Assembly: GCA_030710605.1 (NCBI GenBank)
Contig: CP092880.1
Location: 11,821,639-11,885,638 of the forward strand
Length of the DNA: 64,000 nt
DNA from: Cordylochernes scorpioides
Taxonomy: Eukaryota; Arthropoda; Arachnida; Pseudoscorpiones; Chernetidae
Direction: 5' to 3'
Positions 1 to 11,036 of this stretch are shown here, one piece after another. Each line of letters begins with the position of its first letter. The stretch's first letter is position 1. The translations under genes were made by a program, and so were the position numbers. Under the pieces are notes generated by a model. It was given only the letters and a program-made list of their open reading frames with translations. It was not told where the DNA came from and did no database searches.

Positions 1-912
1 TTTCTAACAAAATTATTGTATTAGTAAAAGGAGAGATTTGTTAAATATTTTAAATTGTTCAAACGGTGATATGTTTATTTTGATAATATTTTTGCAGGTA
101 TTTGAAATATTTGCAGAGACTTTCTATTTAAACTAAAAAAATCTTTATATATATAAATTATCTAATTTTGTGATTATTCATTTTATAATTTTCAGATTAT
201 TTTTAAATGTAAAATATATACGCAATGTAGTGTGTGTAAATATTGTTTGAAAATAGTGGAATCCATAAATAAATATTTAATTAAAAAGGCATATATTGGA
301 TACAATATGATTTTAAATATTTCAAACATGATTAAATATGATATTATATTATAAAGTCAACATTTAAAAATATGGTTTTCCTATTTAAAAAAATGTTTTC
401 TAAAAATATTCCAAAGTTACTTTATAATTTAATCTTTAAAATATTCATTAAATATATTTTTTATATATATTTAATGGCTATATATATATTTAAAAGAAGT
501 ATAAAAAGTCATTATATATTAAGATAGATAATATTTATGATGATTTGGGAACAAGTGTGTAATTGTGCAAAAGATAATTTGAAACAATGATAAATAGTCA
601 TTGAATTAATGTCATCGTTTGGCTAATGATTATCTTTTTAAATGGTAATTTAGAATTAATCGGTTCATTACATTTTTGGGATAATAACTAGTTTATTTCT
701 AAATTTAACAAAACATATTCCTTTTTTTTACGTTATACGAGAAATTTTAATGTTTACAAATAATAAATATCCTTGAAATATATATATTTTTATACCTTTT
801 ATTTAATACACTTCCCTATAATTTTTACTTTTAAAATTTGTGATACCTATTTATTGAGACGTGTTTGAAATTGTAAAATATAAAATATATTTTCAATAGT
901 TCTAATTTATAA
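1..912. other. AT-rich stretch, mostly featureless
   Basis: Very AT-rich DNA without an open frame of note. The only recognisable piece is at about 284-325, where the string GGCATATATTGGATACAATA (minus orientation) matches the 3' terminus shared by PLE family 1 copies elsewhere in this window (for example 18580-18660 and 32147-32235). No promoter, RNA gene or host exon was seen. Confidence 0.5.
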
Positions 913-920
913 TTAATATA

Positions 921-1200
921 TAGATTTTTTTACTTTTAAAACAACATTTTTCACTTTTAAAACAACATTTTTTACTTTTAAAACAACATTTTTTACTTTT
1001 AAAACAACATTTTTTACTTTTAGAACAAAACATTTTTCACTTTTATAACAACATTTTTTACTTTTAAAACAACATTTTTCACTTTCAAAACAACATTTTT
1101 CACTTTTTACTTTTAAACAACATTTTTTACTTTTAAAACAACATTTTTTCACTTTTAAAACAACATTTTTCACTTTTAAAACAACATTTTACACTTTAAT
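921..1200. repeat. 22-23 bp minisatellite
   Basis: About a dozen tandem copies of a 22-23 bp unit, approximately CACTTTTAAAACAACATTTT, differing by T-run length and single substitutions. The minus strand is open across the array (an 86-codon lysine/cysteine-rich frame), which is a by-product of the repeat and not a gene. Confidence 0.85.
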
Positions 1201-1571
1201 AACAACTCTTATATAATAACGACATTTTCATTTTTATGAGATACTTTCGTCTTATAAATTCTTTAGATAAAGACACACATCTCCAGAAACCTGTAGCATT
1301 TGATTAATATCCAGATTTAAATTAATTTTTTTTATATATAAAATCATTACTAAAATGAACTATCTTAAATATTTCAGACTTTTTGTTTGAATTGGTCAAT
1401 CATTAATACCCAAAGTCAAAGAAACTTGCATAAAGATGATATAATAGAATGCATATGATCATTGTTGATGACATGCGTCATATATCATAATATATAACCA
1501 CTGAACGTTGATTATTTGTCAAATAATATATACCATAATGGATTCTAATTGTATAAGAATTACGAATATAT

Positions 1572-1752
1572 AAGCTTGACCCAAAAGTTCATGTTTTTTT
1601 TATTACTTGGCGAATAATAATATTACGGTGAATGCATAATAAAACATAATACAATTACTTTATACATAATACAAAGACACTATACATAACGGCTAATAAT
1701 ATTGGTATTTCAATTTTTTGCAAGTATTTACGAGCTTTTGGGACAACCTTGT
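1572..1752. mobile_element. MITE family E, copy 1 (Tc1/mariner-type)
   Basis: Short non-coding element with inverted ends of the form CAAGGTTGTCCCAAAAGTTC and a conserved middle containing 'cataatacaaagaca' and 'ataatattggtattt'. The same layout recurs at 3449-3619, 16314-16681, 40063-40863 and 52127-52585, and its right end recurs at 4110-4165. TA-flanked ends and lack of coding capacity fit a mariner-derived MITE; the parent transposase is not in the window. Confidence 0.7.
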
Positions 1753-1790
1753 ATTATAAAAATACACTTTGATTATATATATAAATAAAT

Positions 1791-1934
1791 ATGCCAACTA
1801 TTGTACACGTTTCGGACAGGTGTGTATATAAGCAATATAACATGGCAGTAACACAAGTGCTCTTCACCCGTTCCCCTTATTGTTATGAAGTTTGTGAAGT
1901 GTACTCGAAGAATACAATTGGGCAGTTTTTTCTC
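1791..1934 (+). other. duplicated 47-codon open segment, copy 1
   Basis: A 143-bp segment opens with ATG and reads MPTIVHVSDRC...NTIGQFF. It recurs at 3974-4114 with about five nucleotide differences (P to S and R to L among them). In the second copy it runs directly into the right end of MITE E, so it is probably internal sequence of a longer E relative. No protein family is recognised, and an expressed product is not claimed. Confidence 0.4.
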
Positions 1935-2061
1935 CTACAGTTACTATACAAGATAAGGGAGGGGAGGGTTTATTCATACAGTAGGAAGATAAAGGCTCTT
2001 GTCAGAATAGGGACTTACTCCTTTGACTAGATTTTAATCAAGATTTCACATAAGATACCCG

Positions 2062-2612
2062 GAGTTCCATCAATACACTTCGTATACGAATGAAAAACAT
2101 CAATACACTTCGTTATACGAACGAAAAACATCAATACACTTCGTTATACGAACGAAAAACATCAATACACTTCGTATACGAAGGAAAAACATCAATACAC
2201 TTCGTATACGAACGAAAAACATCAACACACTTCGTATACGAACGTAAAACATCAATACACTTCGTATACGAACGAAAGACATCAATACACTTCGTTAGCG
2301 AACGAAAAACATCAATACACTTCGTATACGAGCGAAAAACATCAATACACTTCGTTATACGAACGAAAAACATCAATACACTTCGTATACGAAGGAAAAA
2401 CATCAATACACTTCGTATATGAACGAAAAACATCAACACACTTCGTATACGAACGTAAAACATCAATACACTTCGTATACGAACGAAAGACATCAATACA
2501 CTTCGTTAGCGAACGAAAAACATCAATACACTTCGTATACGAGCGAAAAACATCAATACACTTCGTATACGAGCGAAAAACATCAATACACTTCGTATAT
2601 GAACGAAAAATA
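2062..2612. repeat. 30-bp minisatellite with palindromic unit and 7-unit higher order
   Basis: About 18 copies of a 30-bp unit ('catcaatacacttcgtatac' followed by 'gaacgaaaaa'). Each unit contains TTCGTATACGAA, a perfect 12-bp inverted repeat, or a variant of it. Variant units (TTATACG, GCGAACG, GAGCG) recur in the same order with a period of about 211 bp (2144 and 2355), which shows a seven-unit higher-order duplication. Because 30 is a multiple of three, frames stay open on both strands; these are not genes. Confidence 0.9.
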
Positions 2613-2862
2613 TATGAGAAATATTTTAAATTTTTCTGATTAGAAAAGAACAACGTGAATTTATACTCTTTTTAAATATAGTAATCAAAAATAATGCTTA
2701 TAATTCGAATAATATCTTAAAATAAAACAAAATTCCAAGTTCCTTATGATAGTTTCGAATAATATCTATTATATCTTCAAATATCCAAGAAACGTTTAAG
2801 CTTTAGAACAATAAAATTTTCTAATTTTGACTATATATTGAAAAGATGTATATATATATATA

Positions 2863-3022
2863 CAGTTAAACCTGTCTATTGCGCCCCCTCTAAATAGCGC
2901 CTCCCTCTCTATAGAGCCCGATTTTAAATAGGTAGTACGATGCGATTTAGATTAAAATTGACCTGTCTATAACACCCTATTTTGGTGAATCCCAAGAGGG
3001 GGCGCTATAGACAGGTTTAACA
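2863..3022. mobile_element. MITE family B, copy 1 (pogo/Tigger-like ends)
   Basis: About 160 bp with ends CAGTTAAACCTGTCTAT and its inverted form, flanked by TA. The inside holds the paired strings GCGCCCCCTCT and AGAGGGGGCGC, so most of the element folds back. Other copies: 3784-3960, 16361-16537, 34015-34173, 51544-51703. CAGT-type ends with TA targets resemble pogo/Tigger-derived MITEs. Confidence 0.75.
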
Positions 3023-3448
3023 CTATATATATAGGTATTAGAACAAAGAAAAGGTCTATATTACGATCGAAATATTTCTCAAATAAAATTTATACTAAGT
3101 TTATCAAAAATGGTTTATCATCTTATATTAAAATGTTTTAAAGACATTCTTCTGTTTCTCAAGTATTTAGAATTTTTTTTTTAATCAAGGAAGCTATAAG
3201 TGCATAGTAAACCAACTCATCGACATTTTTGTAGCTAATCAGGAAATTTGCAGAAGATAATTTTTCCCTCCACACACTCACTCTCTTAACTTTAAAACTC
3301 AATTAAAGCCAACGTCAGCCAACTTTGGTTGACTTCAAATCTCCCATTATTATCCTCAACAAGATTGCCATCTTGAAACTATAGGAAGGATGTCTAACAG
3401 AGAAATGCATGGTAAAATCACAAAGTACTGGGAATTTCTCTCATAATA

Positions 3449-3619
3449 TAAGGTTATCCCAAAAGTTCGTCTTTTTCTTATTACTTGGCGAAAAATATTA
3501 TAACAGCGAATACATAATACAATTACTTTATACATAATACAAAGACATTATACATAACGGCGAATAATATTGGTATTTGAATTTTTATAAGTGTTTACGA
3601 ACTTTTGGGACAACCTTGT
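3449..3619. mobile_element. MITE family E, copy 2
   Basis: Ends AAGGTTATCCCAAAAGTTCG and GAACTTTTGGGACAACCTTG face each other. The middle (cgaatacataatacaattac) matches copy 1 closely. Non-coding. Confidence 0.7.
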
Positions 3620-3783
3620 ATTGTAAAACGAAATAGCAAATATACCGCGAATGTTTCTTTTATACAAAAACCGAAATTTATTTAAAAGAGAAATAGCGAC
3701 CATTTCTAACTTTTTTTTTTTTGAATGAAGTATGAGAGGGTGAAAACATGAAGAGTAATGGCGAACGGAAAAATAAAAGTGTC

Positions 3784-3960
3784 CAGTAAAACCTCTCTAT
3801 AGCGCCCGCTCCTGGGACTCACCAAAATAGAGTGCTAAAGAGAGGGGGTGTTATAGACAGATCAATTTTAATGTAAATCGCATCGTACTACGTATTTAAA
3901 ATCGGGCGCTATAGAGAGGAAGGCGCTATTTAGAGGGGACGCTATAGAGAGGTTTAACTG
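3784..3960. mobile_element. MITE family B, copy 2
   Basis: Starts CAGTAAAACCTCTCTATAGC and ends in the inverted form GGTTTAACTG, followed by TA. It is in opposite internal orientation to copy 1 and contains the same central block (cgatttacattaaaattgat in either direction). Confidence 0.75.
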
Positions 3961-3973
3961 TATATCAATAAAT

Positions 3974-4165
3974 ATGTCAACTATTGTACACGTTTCGGAC
4001 AGGTGTGTATATAAACAATATAACATGGCAGTAACACAAGTGCTCTTCACCCTTTCCCCTTATTGTTATGAAGTTTGTGAAGTGTACTCGAAGAACACAA
4101 TTGGGCAGTTTTTTAATATATTTTTTGCAAGTGTTTACGAACCTTTTGGAATAACCTTGTATTTA
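3974..4165 (+). other. duplicated 47-codon open segment, copy 2, joined to a MITE E right end
   Basis: Reads MSTIVHVSDRC...NTIGQFF, nearly identical to 1791-1934, then passes into 'gcaagtgtttacgaacc' and the E terminus (ataaccttgtat). This links the open segment to a longer, possibly once-coding member of family E. Function unknown. Confidence 0.4.
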
Positions 4166-4199
4166 ATTATAACAATTAAAATAATATCAAATTAGAGCA

Positions 4200-5060
4200 T
4201 CATATTCTACACAGACTGTACTTGTATAGATTCCTTTATTCTTTTATGCGCTGGTATTTAGAACAATTTAGAAATAATGAAAATAAAGTGTTACTCATTG
4301 TACGAGAGATAACTCTTACAGCCCACCGTGATGGTAGCTATGTAAATAGGTATGTAATGTGACAATTTAAACATTCATTAAGCTTGTATCACTTTGAAAT
4401 TACAAAATAAGCCACTCATCAGATAGTTCAAGTTTAACTAGATAATACTGGTAACCCCAGAAGTCTATTAATAGAAATCTATAGATTTAAGTTTAAAAAT
4501 ATATTTTACCTATATTCAATGGGAAGGGAATATAAACAAAATATATTTTTCAACTTAATTCTATTGACGTTATTTGACGCTGAGTTTGTTGTTGACATCA
4601 ATGTCATAATACCTTGAAAAAGGTTGGCATTCATCCAACTGAAATATTGGTAAATAAATTATATTTTGATCCAATATATGTCTTTTTCAATTGAAAATAT
4701 CTATGATATTGAGATAAATCCATTACAAAATTTAAAGAAACATTTATTTAAAAATATATACATCTTATAAACACGCAGGTAGAAAGTAGAAATTGTTTAT
4801 TACCGACTAAATTTTGAAAGCCTTTATATATAATCCTGATCAATTTTGTAAGATATAAATTTAAAAGCAGAAATATGAGTGTAATAACGGCATAGTGTTA
4901 CTTTATAGAGTGCAGGGTTTAGTCATTTTTCTCAGCGCCATCATGAAAATTCTATGAAAGTCAAATATTAAGGGGGGGAAGTTCATTCCAAGAATTCTAC
5001 TTGGGTAAGCGAGGGAAATTTAATGGAGCAAAAGGAAGTAGAAGCAATCCATCATTCTTG
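4200..5060 (+). other. non-coding stretch with a PLE family 1 3' end
   Basis: At about 4600-4700, 'ccttgaaaaaggttggcatt' and 'gatccaatatatgtcttttt' match the 3' terminus of PLE family 1. The rest is AT-rich DNA in which nothing further could be recognised. 4900-5060 is somewhat less AT-rich and unassigned. Confidence 0.5.
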
Positions 5061-5318
5061 TAACACATTTTAATCCAAGGGTCTATCGACTTGGTGGAAT
5101 GGAATCAATTTTTCCTTTTTAAAACGAGGGGTGGGAAATCTCTCACTGCTAATGGGGGACACGTCGTTCATTAGCACCAAGTCCCCGTGCCATTGTGGTG
5201 GGGGGAGACCTCTACTTTCCAGGGGTGACACCGCATGGTCCCTGCTAATGATGGCTGCTGCGGCAACAGATGGGACGACCGTCTCCTCCTGGTTAGATGT
5301 CTTTTTACTTATAATGAA

Positions 5319-5722
5319 TGAGATGGATTGGTGTCGTGATGTATCTCTTCTGTTGGACATCAGCTTTCCGATAGATTACTGATTAGGATAGATTGGTGTC
5401 TATCTCTTTCCTTGTTGTATCTCTTCGTTTGGACATCAGATTTCCGATAGATTGCTGAATAAGATAGGTTGGTGTCTTGTTGTATCTCTCTTCAGTTGGA
5501 CATCAGCTTTCCGATAGATTACTGATTGAGATAGGTTGGTGTCTTGTTGTATCTCTTCAGTTGGACATCAGCTTTCCGATAGATTACTGATTGAGATAGA
5601 TTGGTGTCTTGTTGTATCTCTTCTGTTGGAAATCAGCTTTCCGATAGAATGCTGAATGAGATAGATTGGTGTCGTGTTGTATTTCTTCTGTTGGACATCA
5701 GCTTTCTGATAGATTGCTGAAG
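5319..5722. repeat. 65-bp tandem repeat, six units
   Basis: Six diverged units of about 65 bp built on 'gatagattggtgtcttgttg', 'tatctcttctgttggacatc' and 'agctttccgatagattactg'. Small indels change the period from unit to unit. The overlapping open frames on both strands (5070-5382) cover the array start and a GC-richer flank; I do not regard them as genes. Confidence 0.85.
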
Positions 5723-6790
5723 TGACTGATTATCTGAATCAATTCTCTTAAAAGTGGTCAAGAAATGCTTTTATCTTAATTTCAAATACCTGACCTTCCT
5801 CACTTATATTTTAACCTCTTTTTAACCACTTGTTCATGAATACATGCGCAAATTTGGCTTTCAAATACCCTTTCTTATTTCATAAACAAGCTTTTGAACT
5901 CTCTTTGAAGGGTCGAAAACCTACAGCCTGCATCACTCTGACCAGGACCAGCAACCCCAAATACGTGTTTTTTTTTTTGTGAATCAAGAATGGGTATTTA
6001 GCAAACAATCAGAAATAAAACTTAACCTTTAGTTGGTATTTATTCTGATAGATGGCGCTTTGCAATATTTAAATTCTAATTTGATCGACCAGGAAAGGTC
6101 TTTTCATCACGTTTTAGTGATGAATTTTGATGCATAGTTTATTAGCCTTATAAAGAAATATTAGATGTCTTAAATGTTATTTGACTATTCAGGTTTTTTT
6201 AGAGATTACTCAAAAATAGGTATCCTGGAAGATTTTGATTTTGTTAAAAACTGAAATTGCGTGCAGAAAAGTATTTTACTTTACCATCTAACCAACGTTT
6301 CGCTTTCGAGATTCTTCAGGGACTCTTGTTCAGAAATAACATAGGGGTATATGTAGTTCGAAAGCTTATATTTGATTAGCGACAGTCGGTATCTACTTAC
6401 CATGTTTATCATGGCCGGTAAACATGTGGGCCGGTAACACATGAAAAGGTCCATTTTTAAGTTAGTTTTTACTCTCTGGGTATTACCATCATTTAGAGCG
6501 ATTTTTTAAACTCCCCTAGACTCTTTTTCAACCGCTATATATGTTCTATTTTTTTTTCAATAAAATAGAGGAAATCTCTTATCCGTGGCAAGCCTTTATT
6601 TCTAAACTCTCTTTTTATTCTTCCCTGGACCCGGGGATTCTCACTTGTGTTGCAGTTCTGGTGGTTTACTGCCTGCTTGGTTCATTGCCACAGTGATCAG
6701 TCTGCACGGCCATAGAGTAGGACTAGAAGACCATGTCTTAAATGGCCAATTAGTCGAGGTATAGTATTTACACATGTGGGAGAAGTTTAA
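5723..6790. other. unassigned stretch with one PLE-type hairpin motif
   Basis: On the minus strand, CTGAAGA (6313-6319) is followed after a short stem-capable segment by GCGAAAC (6297-6303), the layout seen in the PLE 3' hairpins of this window. 6047-6060 holds 'gatagatggcgct', a string shared with several MITE ends. No gene is recognised. Confidence 0.4.
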
Positions 6791-6794
6791 CCTT

Positions 6795-7112
6795 TTTTCT
6801 TATCCCTAGTACACTTGGTACAGGCCATGATAATCATGGTTGTTAGAAGTTGGCGACTGCTTTTACTGTAAGTGCACCACATGTCTACACATATGAAAAG
6901 CAGTTCGACTTTTTCACTTACAAATATGCCAGTGCTCCATTTGGTTACTTGTACTCGCTGGTGGGGTTGGACTTTTGCAAGAAAAAGGTCATTGTGGCAT
7001 TTACTTTAATTAGAAAAAAGTACCCAATGCGGGGTATTCGATCCCTGGTCGTAGCGGTCGAAAACCAACGGTTTAGACCATCCTTCCATCGACCCCCTAA
7101 GTTAAACGTGGG
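6795..7112 (-). mobile_element. tRNA-headed SINE, copy 1
   Basis: Read on the minus strand it starts with a tRNA-like head (GATGGAAGGATGGTCTAAAC, then a B-box-like GGGATCGAATACC). A body with GTCGAACTGCTTTTCATATG follows, and it ends in ATGATTATCATGGCCTGTAC and TACTAGGGATAAG. Related copies lie at 14100-14350, 50232-50360 (3' part only) and 55925-56205. The head and the shared 3' end support a Pol III-derived SINE; the open frame on the plus strand is incidental. Confidence 0.65.
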
Positions 7113-7470
7113 TTTATCACAAGCCAAGTTTCCTGTAACATATCCCTAGGATGTTGGTGAACAGGATGTGCTGACAGGCCTGTAGTCCCAAAGATAAGTC
7201 TGAGGTCGCAGGGTAACGGACCGATATGTAAGCTATCACTGAGGACGGATCACTTAGGCCGTCGTCGGTGACTTTTTGTCTAAAGACAAGATGATAGGTA
7301 CTATCTCTTTGACGCTCTCCCATCCCTCTTGCCTTGGACTTCTTTTTATTTACTCAGACATTCTAAGAGTGGAATAAGAAATCTCTTTCTTTTACAATCA
7401 GTACAAATTTGTTGTGAGAACCTCAGGCTTTTAGGAATGTTTCGCCCTTATTTTTGATACAAGGAGGAGA
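7113..7470. other. unassigned, moderately GC-richer sequence
   Basis: No repeat relationship or coding signature was recognised between the SINE and the LINE-terminus array. Confidence 0.3.
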
Positions 7471-7472
7471 GA

Positions 7473-8225
7473 ATGCCCAGAAATGGTCGCAGCCTTGAAG
7501 AAAATTGACATGGACACATAACAGCAGCTTTAGAAAACCAAGATAGTAGACATTGCGACTGCTGTGATAGAGAAGCATGAGGACATCCGAGGCTCTTTAT
7601 TGGACACGACAAAAACAACAGAAAATTGACATGGACCCAGTGCAACAGCTTTACATACCCAAGATAGAGGACATTGCGACTGCTGTGATAGAGATGTATG
7701 GGGACATCTGAGGCTCTTCATTGGACACGACAACAACAGAAAATTGACATGGACCCAGAACTGCAGCTTTACACACCCAAGATAGAGAACATTGCGACTG
7801 CTGTGATAGAGATGCATGGATACATCTGAGACTCTTCATTGGACACGACAACAACAACAGAAAATTGACATTGAACCCAAAGCAGCAGCTTTACACACCC
7901 AAGATAGAGGACATTGCGACTGCTGTGATAGATATGCATGGAGACATCTGAGGCTCTTCATTGGACACAACAACAACAACAGAAAATTGATATTGGACCC
8001 AAAGCAGCAGCTTTACACACCCAAGATAGAGGACATTGCGACTGCTGTGATAGAGATTCATGGATACATCTGAGGCTCTTCATTGGACACGACAACAACA
8101 ACAGAAAATTGACATGGACCCAGAACTGCAGCTTTACACACCCAAGATAGAGAACATTGCGACTGCTGTTATAAAGATGCATGGAGATATCTGAGGCTCT
8201 TATTGGACACAACAACAACAAGGGA
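7473..8225 (+). repeat. tandemly amplified 3' terminus of a jockey-like LINE
   Basis: Six tandem units of about 120 bp. Each reads as the last codons of a LINE ORF2 (fragments such as ALKKIDMDP, LYTPKIEDIATAVIE, MHGDI), a short 3' UTR (gaggctcttcattggacacg) and an (AAC)n tail, then joins directly to the next unit. A single unamplified copy with more upstream coding sequence lies at 57296-57560, which identifies the source. Stops and shifts break the coding parts, and the long frames on either strand are by-products of the period. Confidence 0.75.
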
Positions 8226-9429
8226 GAGAGAGAAATAGAGAGAGGATTACAGTACAAAATATTATTTTCAAATTTAAAGATTCAAATTCGACTATATTTG
8301 CTACAACAGTTTTATGTGTTTGCGCCAAAGATGTCGAAAAGAAGTAATTCTGTATTATACGTTACCTAATAATATTTTTATGATGTTTGTTTATACATGG
8401 CATATTTAGTTTCAAAAATTCAAAAAACATTTTCGCTAAAATTTGCAAAAATCATAATCAATGAGTGCAAAATATATATATTATTTTGCTAGTAAACAGA
8501 AATGAATCCGCGGAACGTGTGTAACATTGGTTCAAGTACTTCTTCTTACACCTCTTCAATCATATAAAAATGAATCTCTACAGAGTTTAAATACATAAAA
8601 TATATCTGATTTAGTATATATATAACTGAGGGTATTCCTCAGTATCAAGGACGGAACTTATTGCTTTAAGAACAGAAATGAAATCCGCGGAACGTGTGTG
8701 TGTATGCGCGAAGGTGTATGGAGTTACGGTAAAAGTCCACTCAAAGTGTCTGTACGACACCGCAATCTCTTTCCTCTCGTGATCAAAGTTGGAAAACTCA
8801 GTAAAAGAGGTAAATATTACTATAGAAGTAATGCGATCACATGATAAACACATAATTAATCCGACAAGACGCTAAAGATGGAGGAGTATACATCTAAACC
8901 TCCAATGAGCGACCTATCTGATGAGCAATAACCTCTATGAACGATCATTAACAAACCTCTCACAACCAACCTCCGATAGATCACAACCCCAAGGAGAGAA
9001 CAGGAATAGCTATATTTAGGGACAGTCTCTCAACGGAGCTTCCATTGTAACGTAAGCTTCTTGTGGCAAGGATACTACGCATCCTACTAAAATAAAGACA
9101 AAAATAACATGATACGGAAACTAATTCGGTGTAACATATCCTTTTTATAGATACGCCAAACTATAAGTATCAAATATTATTTAGTGATTTGAAGAAAAAT
9201 ATAGGATCTCTATCAACAAAGAAAAATTTCTCTCTACAAATACATATCATTTGTAATTCTTCCAATATGTTGTTTTCACTCTATATCATTCTCCGTGTTT
9301 CTAATCCGTACTAAAACACATTCTCAATATAGTTTACATCTCGGACATTGTGAAATAAAAATGTATAATCTCAGCAAGCTAGATTGAGACATCGATTATA
9401 ATGGCAAATTGACATCAACAACCTCTAAC
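8226..9429. other. unassigned stretch
   Basis: 8880-9060 contains strings such as cctccaatgagcga and gagcttccattgta that resemble weak MITE ends also seen near 23030 and 49370. Nothing else was recognised; no convincing exon. Confidence 0.3.
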
Positions 9430-9439
9430 AGAAATATGA

Positions 9440-9575
9440 TACAAAAAAAGAACAATTTTTAACGCCGAATGTTTTATTTGTATTTATTTCTCCTGACGAA
9501 GACGAAAGCTTTTTGTTAAAAAGTTGAGAAAATAAAACTTTAACTGGCCGAAGTATCTATTTTTCAAAAGAAATA
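9440..9575 (+). mobile_element. PLE family 2 3' fragment with hammerhead-like motif
   Basis: CTGACGA (9493-9499) is followed by a degenerate stem, then AAAAAGTTGAGAAAATAAAA and TTTAACTGGCCGAAGT. The same string order occurs at 34695-34765, 45525-45600, 49930-50030 and 50040-50190. Here the GAAAC box has decayed. Interpreted as the 3' end of a PLE. Confidence 0.5.
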
Positions 9576-10380
9576 ATAAAAAGGAACGTATTATTCTGGA
9601 TTGCAGTTTAAGCTATCAATGTAGATGTTTATTTATTTGCTTGAAGAGAGAGGAAGAGAGTGATGTCACAACAGATTAGATTTTTTAAAATTGCGATGTT
9701 TCAAAACAACAACAAAAATCTATTAGATTAGGAAGATAAAAGTTTCCATGATAGAGATAAGATAAGGTATAGACAAATTGGTCAATAACAATAATAATCA
9801 AACCTTCATGGAGATAATATGGTTTTACGGGCTAATCACCAAAGTGTAAAAAGAAGCCGAAATCCGGGATCAATCGTTCATAGTTTAGTATTCAATAAGT
9901 ACAACATGAAAAATACTCACAGTTACAAAATAAAGAAACCGCACATAGCTCGTTCTCGCAAACTCTTATTTCTACCAGCGGCCCAAATGAAGACGCAAAT
10001 ACACGCATTGTAAAGCTAGCAAACAGTACAGAAAATACTATTTGCAAGATGTAGCATGAAATAAATACAATGCGAAGTATAATTCCGTTGTTATCCAGAC
10101 AGAATTTACACAGAAACTGAATAAAATCTCTGTATAATTGTACAGAAAGACAAAACTCCAGTTAGTGATGCACTAACACAGTTTGTATCGATGTCACGTG
10201 CGCCATATAGGGACATAATGACGAAACATTTGTCAAAGTTCAACCAACTCTCAGATAAAGAAGTTAAATATATTATAACGGCTGACCAATTATAAGTTAA
10301 CATTGTATCCTAATGTAAACAGAAGGAAAATAGTACAAAGTTGTGGAAAATAGTGTTAAAGTACAGATAAAAAGTAAATT
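9576..10380. other. unassigned stretch
   Basis: No repeat family member or coding signature recognised; short open frames here are not supported by any motif. Confidence 0.3.
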
Positions 10381-10544
10381 ATATGTATAGCGATCTCGAA
10401 CTAAACATAGTAGCTATATGTAAACTGGAGTAAAAGATGTGTAAAGTTGAAGAAATCATAAGAAGTTAATGTAAGACGGTGTATATGAAGAGTGAAACCA
10501 CCACATATATATATAGAGAGTATATGTAAATAGGAGGAGTATAG

Positions 10545-10745
10545 CGGGCACCTACCGGAGGCGACCAGCAGGAGCACCGCTGCCAGGAGAGCCATCATCC
10601 GCACGTCGCTCCCACTCTGCCCGAATGGCAGCACTCTGGCGGCCGTCGGGGAGATCCGCTGCCACATGATTGGCCAGCCCAGTCCCTCGCTGCCATCGCC
10701 CCGGCTAGCGGCTGGCTTCTCGCTGCTTCCTACTTACGCACGATT
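10545..10745 (-). promoter_or_regulatory. GC-rich island around the putative first exon
   Basis: GC content jumps well above the surrounding AT-rich DNA and CpG dinucleotides are frequent (cggcggccgtcggg, gccccggctagcgg). This fits a promoter and 5' UTR for the minus-strand exon at 10556-10667. No clear TATA box or initiator could be singled out. Confidence 0.4.
10556..10667 (-). CDS. putative first coding exon of a host gene with signal peptide
   Basis: Within a sharply GC-richer patch (about 10545-10745) the minus strand reads MWQRISPTAARVLPFGQSGS, then DVRMMALLAAVLLLVASG, and meets a good splice donor (G|GTAGGT, exon end at 10556, phase 1). MMALLAAVLLLVASG is a typical signal-peptide core, so translation may really begin at the second Met pair (10598) and the product would enter the secretory pathway. 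An overlapping upstream frame (ATG near 10698) stops at the TGA formed by GGATGATGG, right at that Met pair, which could tune initiation. The rest of the gene is outside the window on the minus-strand side or not recognised. The 88-codon frame reading on past the donor is intron. Protein family unknown; what supports this is composition, signal peptide and donor together. Confidence 0.5.
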
Positions 10746-11036
10746 TAAGCTTTTTCTTTGACATTTTCACTGCTTTTATTGACATTACTAATTTGTAAAT
10801 ACACTTAAAATAATGTAAATTAATATTTACATATTCATTGCCACTAATTTACAGAAAGTATCTATAGATAATAAAGTTTTTTCTTTTCACAAACACCGCT
10901 CATCTCTCTAAACTCAAGAAGGATTTGAAGATGCTCTTGTCTTGATAGAAGCATCGTTATCCAAGGATCGCCCAGCTCTGGAGGTCAGGAAACTGCTGGA
11001 TGATAGTAAAGACAATTCAAAATATTTTATTAACAC

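Noticed and set aside
913-1173. Lys/Cys-rich 86-codon frame
   Set aside because: By-product of a 22-bp T-rich tandem repeat on the minus strand.
2062-2612. CRISPR array
   Set aside because: Repeats abut without unique spacers, and the genome is clearly eukaryotic.
2090-2653. Long overlapping open frames on both strands (60-121 codons) at the 30-bp array
   Set aside because: The period is a multiple of three, so any frame without a stop in the unit stays open; no composition or domain supports a protein.
5070-5382. Protein-coding gene at the GC-richer segment
   Set aside because: Frames on both strands overlap a 65-bp tandem array and show no motif.
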